A DNA stretch of 56,090 bases from Candidatus Brockarchaeota archaeon (GTDB lineage: Archaea; Thermoproteota; EX4484-205; JAAOZP01). Under the pieces are notes generated by a model that saw nothing but the letters and a program-made list of their open reading frames with translations, had not been told where the DNA came from and did no database searches. The position numbers and the translations under genes are program-made. Positions 45,679-53,234 of this stretch are shown here, one piece after another. Position 1 is the stretch's first letter. Every line of letters begins with the position of its first letter. The stretch spans positions 1 to 56,090 of the forward strand of contig JAFNIQ010000005.1 in assembly GCA_017601395.1 (NCBI GenBank), in the 5' to 3' direction.

Positions 45679-47019
45679 CTAAGAAGCTCTTCCAACTTCC
45701 TCGTGAACCCTTTTGTGGAACCCCCTTACCTTTATTCTCCACTCGTCGAACCACCTATGAGGCGGGTAATCCACATAAAACTGCCTGAAATCCTCCATTA
45801 GCTTAACAGTCCTGTTAAGCTTCATAAGAAAGCCCGGTTTACCGATTCCCGCGAAAAACCTTGAAGCCTTCTCAGTAATGTTGAGCCTAAGACTCCCGCC
45901 CATGCTTGCCTCCAGAAGATCCCCGCTTTTAATAAGCCCCTGGGCCAAGCCGTAGTTTATAAGCTCATTGTTCAAGCCCTGTAGGAAAACCCTGAAAACG
46001 TCTAGAGAAGCCTGTTTAAAACCGTAGCTTCTCATATACTCCGTGTTGAAACCCCATAGGGATTCCTCGTCTACACAGCCCCTCTCCAAAGCTTCTGCAA
46101 CAACCTTGGCAGCCAGGAAGCCGCCGGTCATGGAAGACCCTATTCCCCCGCCGTGCAGAGGGTTAACCATGAAAGCCGCGTCTCCGACAGCTATAAAGCC
46201 GTTCCAAACGGCGGAGTCTATGGGCCTCCTGGCGGGAACTATTCCCCCACCCCTGTGGACAACGCCTACGATATTATCCTTAAGGCAGGGAAGCTTGTCG
46301 ACCCATTTTCTGAAGAGAAGCTTAGGATTCGCTGAACCCTTGGCGACGCCTAGGCCCGCGTTAACCCTTCCCTCCCCCTCCGGGAAAACCCAGAAGTAGC
46401 CTCCGGGAGCCTCATCCATATCTAGGTAGATGGCTGGGAGGGGAGGAGTCGTCCTCGTCTCCAAGATCTCTCGGTAGCACACCAGTGTTTCATCATCGTC
46501 AAGCTCCTGGTCAAAGCCCACTTTTTGAAGTTCTCTAGAGAGAACTCTTGAAGCACCCGTAGCATCCACAGTCACCTTCGCGTAAACATCCTGCTTAACA
46601 CCATTCTTGCCAACCAGCCTAACCCCTTTAACGCAACCCTGCTCCACGATCAGTCCCCTGGCCTGCGTCTCCGGCTTAAACTCGCATCCAGCGTCCAAGG
46701 CCAGTTTAAGGAGAAACTGGCCGAATTCAAGCCTGTTTAAAGCGTACGCGCTTAAGCCCTCGGCAACTACGCTGAGGCAAGTATGCATGTCGGGAGAGTA
46801 TATTTCTATCCCAGGGTATATGGAGAAATAGGTTTCACTGGGCAGGGTTAGCCTGAGCCTCTCCAAATGATGCGAGCCAAGAGCGTCTCCACAAACCTTG
46901 TCTCCAACCTTCTCCTGGCGCGACTTATCCACCAGGAGAACTTTCAGCCCTTTTCTGGCTGCTTCCCTGGCAAGCGTTGCGCCAGCCACGCCCGCGCCTG
47001 CTATGCACACGTCGTACAT
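45679..47019 (-). CDS. Geranylgeranyl reductase family flavoprotein
   Basis: FAD-dependent reductase saturating isoprenoid double bonds, probably of archaeal ether lipids. The N-terminal dinucleotide motif is VCIAGAGVAGATLAREAARK; the family CGDALG follows at ~45, then TVDATGASRVLSREL, VFPEGEGRVNAGLGV and AVGDAAFMVNPLHGGGIGSS binding FAD. 446 residues. A CCCTTTTATCC element ~27 bases upstream supports the ATG. It is divergent from trm1. Confidence 0.87.
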   Translation of the reverse strand: MYDVCIAGAGVAGATLAREAARKGLKVLLVDKSRQEKVGDKVCGDALGSHHLERLRLTLPSETYFSIYPGIEIYSPDMHTCLSVVAEGLSAYALNRLEFGQFLLKLALDAGCEFKPETQARGLIVEQGCVKGVRLVGKNGVKQDVYAKVTVDATGASRVLSRELQKVGFDQELDDDETLVCYREILETRTTPPLPAIYLDMDEAPGGYFWVFPEGEGRVNAGLGVAKGSANPKLLFRKWVDKLPCLKDNIVGVVHRGGGIVPARRPIDSAVWNGFIAVGDAAFMVNPLHGGGIGSSMTGGFLAAKVVAEALERGCVDEESLWGFNTEYMRSYGFKQASLDVFRVFLQGLNNELINYGLAQGLIKSGDLLEASMGGSLRLNITEKASRFFAGIGKPGFLMKLNRTVKLMEDFRQFYVDYPPHRWFDEWRIKVRGFHKRVHEEVGRAS

Positions 47020-47093
47020 TAGGCGTGCGGAGGCTTAGGAGGGATAAAAGGGTTTCTCAACAGTTTTTAAGCGGTTTAACGGATACTGGAAGC

Positions 47094-48281
47094 GTGGAGA
47101 AACCTGGGAACGGGATGGATTTCGAAACGATGAGCATCAGGGAGGGGAGGGCTGAAATAATCGTTCCCAAACCGGATTACTACAGGGTTTCGCCGAATGA
47201 ATACGTGCCTTCTAAGGCACCCGTATTCTACAATCCTTTGATGAAGGAGAATAGGGATTTCACGGTCATGGTTGCTAGTGTGATCAGGAGGAGGGTTGGA
47301 TACAGCCTCTGTTTCGGCGATTCTATGGCGGGCGTCGGAGTAAGATCGATAAGGGTTGTTACGGAGGCAGGGTGGGATGAGGCCCATGTGAACGATTCAA
47401 GCCAGAGAGCCTTTGCAACCATAGTTATGAATATTAGGCTGAACAGGCTGGAGGAGAGGCTGCACGCGTCTAAAATGGATGCGAATGTTTTCCACGTGGA
47501 ACATTCCCCTAGGGGCAGCAGGTTTGACATGCTTGAGCTGGATCCTTTCGGAACACCCGTAAGGTTTCTTGACACTTGTTTTCAAGCCGTTAAACACGGC
47601 GGCGTGCTCAGCGTAACCGCCACTGACACAGCCAACCTTTTCGGCGTGCATAAGCGGGCTGCGAGAATGCTTTACGGCGTGAATGTTTTGAAAACTGGCT
47701 TCATGCGGGAGATTGGAGTCAGGGTTCTGCTTAAAGCAGTGGCCGAGGCTGCCGCTAGGAATGAAAGAGGAATAGAACCTATTGTTTCAGTTACGAGGAG
47801 GCATTACGTTAAGGTTTTAGTAAGGGTTTTGAAGGGTAGGAAACATGCTTTCAAAAGTGTTTCGCAAATCAGGTTTCTTAAATTAAGGAGGGTTGAGAAA
47901 ATATATGTGCCACTCGGTGTGGTTGACGTTGAAGAAGGATGCGAGAAGGATTCCCTGCTGCTGGGGCCGCTCTACACTGGTCAGACATACTCTAGGGAAT
48001 GGCTTGAAAAAATGCTGCTTCTGAAAACAGAGAATACATTTGTGGATAAAGATGTTTTCAAAACCCTTGAAACCCTAGTCTCGGATGACCAGAAGATCGT
48101 GGGGGGCATTGATTTAACCGGGTTGGCTTCAAGCCTGCATGTGAACCCCCCTGGGAGAAGCCTTATTATAGAGAGGCTTGCGAGAGAAGGGTTTACAGCG
48201 TGCAGAAGCGGTTTCGATAATAATTGCGTGAGGACTGATGCTGGGCTTGACGAGCTTGTTAGAATTATTAGAAGCCTTTGA
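47094..48281 (+). CDS. trm1: tRNA (guanine-26 N2)-dimethyltransferase
   Basis: SAM enzyme that methylates G26 of tRNA. CFGDSMAGVGVRSIRVV is the SAM site, LELDPFGTPVRFLD the catalytic DPFG motif, and SVTATDTANLFGVH is also conserved. The frame opens at 46977, but the GTG at 47094, ~26 bases after a GTTTTTAAGC TATA element, is the best start; ATG 47115 is an alternative. Its 3' end overlaps that of the convergent methylase gene by 14 bases. Confidence 0.9.
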   Translation: MEKPGNGMDFETMSIREGRAEIIVPKPDYYRVSPNEYVPSKAPVFYNPLMKENRDFTVMVASVIRRRVGYSLCFGDSMAGVGVRSIRVVTEAGWDEAHVNDSSQRAFATIVMNIRLNRLEERLHASKMDANVFHVEHSPRGSRFDMLELDPFGTPVRFLDTCFQAVKHGGVLSVTATDTANLFGVHKRAARMLYGVNVLKTGFMREIGVRVLLKAVAEAAARNERGIEPIVSVTRRHYVKVLVRVLKGRKHAFKSVSQIRFLKLRRVEKIYVPLGVVDVEEGCEKDSLLLGPLYTGQTYSREWLEKMLLLKTENTFVDKDVFKTLETLVSDDQKIVGGIDLTGLASSLHVNPPGRSLIIERLAREGFTACRSGFDNNCVRTDAGLDELVRIIRSL

Positions 48282-48888
48282 AAAACCTAGCGACCAGATA
48301 AAATTCTGAACTCCCCTTGCGGGAAGCCTTAGGCTTAAATCTTTTGACAAACCTGAAGAGCCTCATAACCCTTCTGTAAACTCTATTGGAACCCTCTCCC
48401 TCGAAAACCTTAATCACCATCGACCCTCCTGTCTTCAACAGGTCCCTCGACAGTTGGAGGACCCTTTCAACCATCTCGATCTGCCTAGCGTGATCGAGCT
48501 CATAGATCCCAGACATGTTAGGCGAGAGGTCTGAAAGAATCACGTCGAACCTGCTTTTAGATTCTTTTAAAACTTTTCCAACAAAGTCCTCGTCAAAAAC
48601 GTCGAGCACGATTGTCTTAATATTCTCAGAACCCAGGTTTTCAACTTCCTTAACATCCACCCCAATAACCAGCCCGGTTTCACCGACGGCTTCAGAAGCA
48701 ACTTGAAGCCATCCTCCTGGTGCGCACCCAATATCTAGAACAATATCGCCTGTTCTGATAACCCTGTACTTATCCAGTATCTGCTTAAGCTTGTACGACG
48801 CCCTGCTACGATATCCCTCTTTTTTCGAAAGTATAAAATACGGGTCACGCTTCCTCTCTTGAAGCCACCGCCTCTTTGACTTCAGCAT
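48268..48888 (-). CDS. rlmE: FtsJ/RrmJ-type 2'-O-ribose methyltransferase
   Basis: 206-residue rRNA methylase. The K-D-K-E tetrad is visible: Lys in SRASYKLKQIL, Asp in LSDLSPNMSG, Lys in MVIKVFEGEG and Glu in SSEFYLVARF; SAM motif DIGCAPGGWLQVA. The frame opens at 48936, but the ATG at 48888 follows GGGGGAG closely and begins MLKSKRRWLQERKRDPYF, the normal family start. It overlaps the TFE-beta-like gene upstream by 44 bases. Confidence 0.9.
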   Translation of the reverse strand: MLKSKRRWLQERKRDPYFILSKKEGYRSRASYKLKQILDKYRVIRTGDIVLDIGCAPGGWLQVASEAVGETGLVIGVDVKEVENLGSENIKTIVLDVFDEDFVGKVLKESKSRFDVILSDLSPNMSGIYELDHARQIEMVERVLQLSRDLLKTGGSMVIKVFEGEGSNRVYRRVMRLFRFVKRFKPKASRKGSSEFYLVARFFKGF

Positions 48889-49258
48889 CCGCTCCCCCCA
48901 CGCCGATCGTAAGTATCCACTTATCCAGTAGTTCACAACGTTCAGGGCTTATTGCAGATCCTGGTGAACAACTCCTGTTGAAATGCTGGCATGCAAAGCA
49001 TGGTGAACCCTTCAACGAATCTATCTTTGGAACCTTGCGCGTCGAGTAGAGCTTATAGGTCCATCTCTCCTTGTGAAGAACCCTCTCCCTCTTTATCAGC
49101 CCCCATGACTCCAGTTTCAAGCAGATTCTCGACCCCTCTCTGCTCGATATGTTAAGCATCTTGTATAGGTCTGTCTGAACCACTCCGTCCTTGGAACGCA
49201 TTATGATGTTAAGGACCTTTCCCTCAAGCCTGTATCTTCTCGAGACCTTTCTGACCAC
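48845..49258 (-). CDS. TFE-beta/RPC34-like winged-helix Fe-S protein
   Basis: 137 residues: an N-terminal winged helix (KVLNIIMRSKDGVVQTDLYK, then LKLESWGLIKRERVL) and a cysteine motif CFACQHFNRSCSPGSAISPE with ERC following, matching the CxxCPxxxxCxxGxxxSPxxC Fe-S site of archaeal TFE-beta. The family takes part with TFE-alpha in opening RNA polymerase promoters. GTG start; TATA (CTTTATAG) about 40 bases upstream. Co-transcribed with the methylase gene. Confidence 0.72.
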   Translation of the reverse strand: MVRKVSRRYRLEGKVLNIIMRSKDGVVQTDLYKMLNISSREGSRICLKLESWGLIKRERVLHKERWTYKLYSTRKVPKIDSLKGSPCFACQHFNRSCSPGSAISPERCELLDKWILTIGVGGADAEVKEAVASREEA

Positions 49259-49369
49259 CGAGGCTTTATCACCACTGTTAACAGTAGCGTTTCCAAGCTA
49301 TAAAGGTTTTCCGAGCACTATGCTTTTCTGGGCTGAAAGGCGTATTTTAGAGCATAAAGGCATACTGGC

Positions 49370-50027
49370 TTATTTACGCTTTCTGAGGAGCATTAAACCA
49401 TCTTTCTCGAAGACGTATTCGAAACCCGCTTCCAGAAGCTCTTTAGCCTCCTCTATAGTCTTCGCGACTTTAACCGTAAACTCGTCATTCTCCTCACCTT
49501 AGAGAGCCTTTTCAACCTGGATGTAGAGCATTGTGTTTTCAATATCCTTATGGCCGAGCATCTCTTTAACGTGCAAGATATCCTTAGTTTTATGGTACTC
49601 CATAGTTGCTTTCCAATGCCTAAAGGTGTGGAAGGTTATTCTTAGAAGCCTAGGGTTATTAAGCTTCCTCGCCAGCCTCTTACGTTGGGCCTCGAAATTC
49701 GCCTTAAGCGCCCTATATTGCGTGGGGAAAAGCCTCTCGTTAATCTTAGGCAGCGTGTTGAGCATCCCCATGAGCCTAGGGCTTATTCTGAAGATCCTGG
49801 GGTTAGAGTTCTTCTCAGGCTCGTTCAGGATTATGACTTTCCTCTCCAGGTCTACATCTCTCCAAGTTAGCCTCAACGCTTCTCCTATCCTCATGCCGGT
49901 TTCTTTAAGCAATTGTAGAAGTATGGAGACCTTGGGACCACAGCCAGCTATCAACGCATCCAACTCGCTCTCCAAGGGTATGAAGGGCAGGGGCCCTCTT
50001 ATGAGATCTATATTGTTGCAATATTTT
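49370..50027 (-). pseudogene. Tyrosine recombinase (archaeal integrase) remnant
   Basis: The catalytic half is present: the first Arg in KETGMRIGEALRLTW, HTFRHWKATMEYHKT (HxxR), MLGHKDIENTMLYIQ (His and Tyr). A TAA at 49499-49501 ends the open frame, but the same frame goes on with ENDEFTVKVAKTIEEAKELL, then EAGFEYVFEKDG to RKRK and a stop at 49370; that tail is common in archaeal integrases. Upstream of residue LPFIPLESELDALI the frame reaches NNIDLIRGP and hits a TGA at 50028-50030, so the N-terminal core-binding domain is gone. The break coincides with the end of the ABC permease gene. Confidence 0.82.
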
Positions 50028-50032
50028 TCATC

Positions 50033-50827
50033 TTACAGCACAAGTCCCTCGCAGTATATCTTATTATACCCTTTTCTCAATATACATAGGCCTACCAAGA
50101 ATGTAGAGATAGAGGCGATTATGAAAGTAAAGTACTCCAATGATATAACTGGCAATTCTTCGAAAAGGATCTTGCGCCAAACCAGATAAGCCCATGAATA
50201 TGGTAGAAGCCACACAAATTGTTGTAATATTGGCGGCAATATTGTTAGAGGGAAGTATTGCCCTGAGAACACATATTCGAAGAACCTGAAGGCGAGGCTA
50301 ACGGGCTCGGCTTTTTTGGTAATGTAAACTACGCCGTTCTCAAGAAAGTTTAGACCGATGCTCATTGTCATCCATAACACCAGAAAGAGTAGGATTGATT
50401 CCAATCTCATACTTAAGTTTCTCAAGGACGCGATTGCTATGGCATATATGAGGACAGGATACGCATTAAATTTCACGTATATGCTAAGCCAAGTTTGTAT
50501 TAGAATTAAATATGGGGGAATTGGCCTTGAAAATGAATAATAGAACGAACTCAAGTGAAGCGGGAAGTTATATCTAAATGGATTTGCGATCTGGGAGAGT
50601 AAGAGCCCGGAGAGAATGAATCCTAGCGGCATGCTCACGCCATACTCCAAAATACCCCTCTGGTAGATTATTGAGTAGCCGAGGAAATAATACGTCAGAA
50701 AGGAACCAATAGTCCCAACTGCAGTGGTAACTATAACAGATCTGTATGCAACGATCTCATACCAATTCCCCAGTATCGAGTAATACCATAAGGACCTAAG
50801 CACCGCTTTTATGTTCACTTGCCTCAC
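50033..50827 (-). CDS. ABC-2-type transporter permease
   Basis: 264 residues with six predicted membrane helices (for example VIVTTAVGTIGSFLTYYFLG, FTFIIASISTFLVGLCIL) and no extended loop. GTG start overlapping the ATPase gene by 32 bases. With that ATPase it would form a DrrAB-like exporter, probably for a small molecule or peptide. The encoding DNA is AT-richer than its neighbours, in keeping with transfer. Confidence 0.78.
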   Translation of the reverse strand: MRQVNIKAVLRSLWYYSILGNWYEIVAYRSVIVTTAVGTIGSFLTYYFLGYSIIYQRGILEYGVSMPLGFILSGLLLSQIANPFRYNFPLHLSSFYYSFSRPIPPYLILIQTWLSIYVKFNAYPVLIYAIAIASLRNLSMRLESILLFLVLWMTMSIGLNFLENGVVYITKKAEPVSLAFRFFEYVFSGQYFPLTILPPILQQFVWLLPYSWAYLVWRKILFEELPVISLEYFTFIIASISTFLVGLCILRKGYNKIYCEGLVL

Positions 50828-51797
50828 TTCCTACTAACATTCTGAAGACATCGCTTAATGTGGGCTCCTCATATGTTAATGAAAGTATTTCCGTGCCAGA
50901 CGAGCTGGATAATTCAACTAATCTTTTGGGTTTAAGACTACCTTTAATCGCTTTCACGACGATCGTTGAATCGTCTTTGATCTCGTCGACTTCCGTTACT
51001 CCCTCAATTTTTTCTATCTCGGATCTGAATTCAGAATATCTCCCGCGAACCTTTATCATGATTCGATCATATTTTTGAACCAATCCCTTAAGATCCTTTG
51101 GACTGCCGGAGGTGATCATTTCTCTCTTCAGAAAAATTATTCGATCACAAAGGTATTCCGCTTCTTCCATATTCTGCGTAGTTAGTAATATGGTTTTTCC
51201 ATCATCTTTAAGCTTCTTTAATACTGCCCATATTTCCATGCAAGACAGCGGATCCAAGTGTATCGTTGGTTCATCGAGTACTATACATGGCTTGTCATTC
51301 ATTAGTATTTCGGCTAGCATTAATTTCCTCTGCATACCTGAGGAAAAACGAGCAGGCCATTCGTCTTTCCATGCTAGTAACCCGACGGCCCTAAGTACTT
51401 CCGTCGCTTTCTCCCTAATATTTCCTCTAATGCAATTTATAGCTGCAAGCATCTCTAAGTACTTGATTGCCGGCAAGCGAATGAAGCCTTGTTCAAGATT
51501 CATGTAGCCAGTTAGGTAGAGTGTTATGTATTTTTCACAGACCCTTCGCTTAAGTCTTCGGATGTCCTCTCCCATTATGAACACGGTGCCTCTTGATGGC
51601 TTCAATAACCCGCTTATTATCAGTGATAGAGTAGTCTTTCCAGCACCATTGGGGCCTAATATACCTAAAATCTCACCTTCACTGACATTAAAATTAATTT
51701 CCCTTAAAGCGAGGATTTCTTTTCCCCTTCCTGAATAAGACTTCCATAAATCATCGACAACGATAGGCTCCAACGGAGTCCCTTTTTTAATCAACAT
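50796..51797 (-). CDS. ABC transporter ATPase, DrrA-like
   Basis: Walker A GPNGAGKTT, signature FSSGMQRKLMLAE, Walker B CIVLDEPTIHLD; the H-loop has Gln (LTTQN) in place of His. The C-terminal ~90 residues form the regulatory domain typical of this group. It lies 52 bases after the four-cysteine peptide gene and overlaps the permease gene, so all three probably form one transcript. Confidence 0.88.
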   Translation of the reverse strand: MLIKKGTPLEPIVVDDLWKSYSGRGKEILALREINFNVSEGEILGILGPNGAGKTTLSLIISGLLKPSRGTVFIMGEDIRRLKRRVCEKYITLYLTGYMNLEQGFIRLPAIKYLEMLAAINCIRGNIREKATEVLRAVGLLAWKDEWPARFSSGMQRKLMLAEILMNDKPCIVLDEPTIHLDPLSCMEIWAVLKKLKDDGKTILLTTQNMEEAEYLCDRIIFLKREMITSGSPKDLKGLVQKYDRIMIKVRGRYSEFRSEIEKIEGVTEVDEIKDDSTIVVKAIKGSLKPKRLVELSSSSGTEILSLTYEEPTLSDVFRMLVGSEASEHKSGA

Positions 51798-51849
51798 TCC
51801 GTATACTTAAAAACTTTATTCCAATGCGTTATCATTAAGGCATCTGTTT

Positions 51850-51990
51850 TTATGTTGGACTTTTTTCTGGACCTATCTGACATTTCCAACAGGAACCATC
51901 ACAAGCGATACATAATGGTTCCACTTTATCCTTTTTAGTACTTGGATTAATGACTTTCGCAATAGGTTTCTGATATTTTTCCTTACTCAT
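51850..51990 (-). CDS. 46-residue four-cysteine peptide
   Basis: Too short for standard gene calling but well supported. It begins ATG with TTTGGAGAA just upstream, has a lysine-rich N-terminal half (MSKEKYQKPIAKVINPSTKK), and a compact C-terminal part, CIACDGSCWKCQIG, with four cysteines spaced CxxCxxxCxxC around Gly and Trp. It is the first gene before an ABC exporter. It could be the precursor of a secreted modified peptide, or a small zinc-binding regulator of the transporter; sequence alone does not decide. Confidence 0.55.
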   Translation of the reverse strand: MSKEKYQKPIAKVINPSTKKDKVEPLCIACDGSCWKCQIGPEKSPT

Positions 51991-51993
51991 ATT

Positions 51994-52014
51994 TCTCCAA
52001 AAATTTTTTGGAGA
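51994..52014. promoter_or_regulatory. Perfect 21-base palindrome at the peptide start
   Basis: TCTCCAAAAA, one central base, TTTTTGGAGA, ending four bases before the peptide ATG. On the minus-strand message it overlaps the SD-like GGAGA. It may be an operator or an RNA hairpin hiding the ribosome site. Confidence 0.6.
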
Positions 52015-52095
52015 AGGAGTGAGCATAAGCTTTTTTCTTAAAAAAAGAGTTATTGATCAATTTTATTGTACATGGATCTAACTACTAATGTTTAA

Positions 52096-52105
52096 GGAAA
52101 AAAGA
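52096..52105 (-). terminator. T-rich terminator after gar1
   Basis: On the minus strand the run CTCTTTTTTCC comes ~25 bases after the gar1 stop, as usual for archaeal T-tract termination. Confidence 0.4.
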
Positions 52106-52128
52106 GGGGGACCGGGGAGATTCCACTC

Positions 52129-52362
52129 TCAGGCCTTTCTGGGTTTAAAAAACACGACCTCGCCTTTCCCAACTTTCTTGGCGTTTCTTTTTAAAACCAC
52201 CACGGCATAGGGCTCTTTAACTGGACCTATTATGTCTGTAACGCTGCCTATCGGCCTCATTTCCCTGCTTAAGACGAGGGAGCCTAAGCCAACTAGTCCA
52301 TCCAGCCTAACTAGAGCAATCCTGTTGTTAAGAATGTTTTCAACAGTCCCTTTACGTTTCAA
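52129..52362 (-). CDS. gar1: H/ACA RNP protein Gar1
   Basis: 77-residue beta-barrel subunit of the RNA-guided pseudouridylase complex with Cbf5, Nop10 and L7Ae. Motifs: GTVENILNNRIALVRLD, then LGSLVLSREMRPIGSVTDII and GPVKEPYAVV. Its start overlaps the srp19 stop by four bases. Last gene of the rps8e operon. Confidence 0.88.
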   Translation of the reverse strand: MKRKGTVENILNNRIALVRLDGLVGLGSLVLSREMRPIGSVTDIIGPVKEPYAVVVLKRNAKKVGKGEVVFFKPRKA

Positions 52363-52655
52363 CCGGCACCACCCTTCATGGCCCTCCCGATTTTTTCAAT
52401 AATACTCTTCTTCCGCATATCCTTGCAGAAAACTACTATTCGCCCACACTTAACATTGCTCACCCTCGGATAAGCCTTGTCGGGTTCCACAATGATCTTT
52501 AAGCCAAGCTTTCGACATGCTTCCTCAACCCTAGCTAGGCTCGGAGAATCAACCGCAAGAACCTTGGGCACCCGCCTACCCATTTTTCGCGAGGCCCTGG
52601 AGTCAAAATACTGTGGGTAAACTATTACGTAGCGTTCCTTAGAAATGCTTTTCAT
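52359..52655 (-). CDS. srp19: Signal recognition particle protein SRP19
   Basis: 98 residues. YVIVYPQYFDSRASRKMGRR with RVPKVLAVDSP is the RNA-binding face for SRP RNA helices 6 and 8. Overlaps rps8e and gar1 by four bases each, indicating translational coupling. Confidence 0.92.
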   Translation of the reverse strand: MKSISKERYVIVYPQYFDSRASRKMGRRVPKVLAVDSPSLARVEEACRKLGLKIIVEPDKAYPRVSNVKCGRIVVFCKDMRKKSIIEKIGRAMKGGAG

Positions 52656-53041
52656 CTTTCAGAAACCAGTTTAGCGTTCACAACCCCGTTAGAGCCCGGT
52701 TTAGAGGTAACTACAGCATTGCCCACTTCAGTCTTTATTATAGCACCCTTAGTTATTATTTTCATCCTTCCGAACTCCCTGTTCGCAGGGTTATCAACTA
52801 CGTCTAAAACCTTGGCTTTCACAACCCTATCCTTCTCAACAGCGACGTTAGCATAAGCAGCCTGAGTAACCCTAAGCTTTAATCCTCCTCCTCTGACCCT
52901 AACCTTTTCAACAACATTATTCTCCCCGAGCCTCGTAAGGGTTGGCGGCCGCCCCATTTCATACTTTCGTTTACTCCTGTTAGGGTGACTCTTACCCCCT
53001 GTCTTCTTCCTCTTGAATATGTCTCCGTGGTATACTGACAA
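52652..53041 (-). CDS. rps8e: Ribosomal protein S8e
   Basis: 129 residues of the 30S subunit protein S8e: YHGDIFKRKKTGGKSHPNRS, KRKYEMGRPPTLTRLGEN, and a C-terminal beta part. The start is a TTG with AT-rich TATTTTAAG and TTTTTAAGC elements 20-35 bases upstream. It is divergent from smc. Confidence 0.93.
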   Translation of the reverse strand: MSVYHGDIFKRKKTGGKSHPNRSKRKYEMGRPPTLTRLGENNVVEKVRVRGGGLKLRVTQAAYANVAVEKDRVVKAKVLDVVDNPANREFGRMKIITKGAIIKTEVGNAVVTSKPGSNGVVNAKLVSER

Positions 53042-53234
53042 CCTGCCCCAGACTTCTTAAAATAATGCTTAAAAACTTATTCCTAGGCGTTTATGCTAAG
53101 CTTTATGAGGCTGTGGAGCGGCTTAACATTTAGTTTTCGAAGCGGGGAGGGTTCTAAAAGTTATATTAAAAAGAAAGACCGTGAATATTATTCTAATGCG
53201 AATAGTGTTAGCGAACTTGGAGAGGGTTTAAAGA

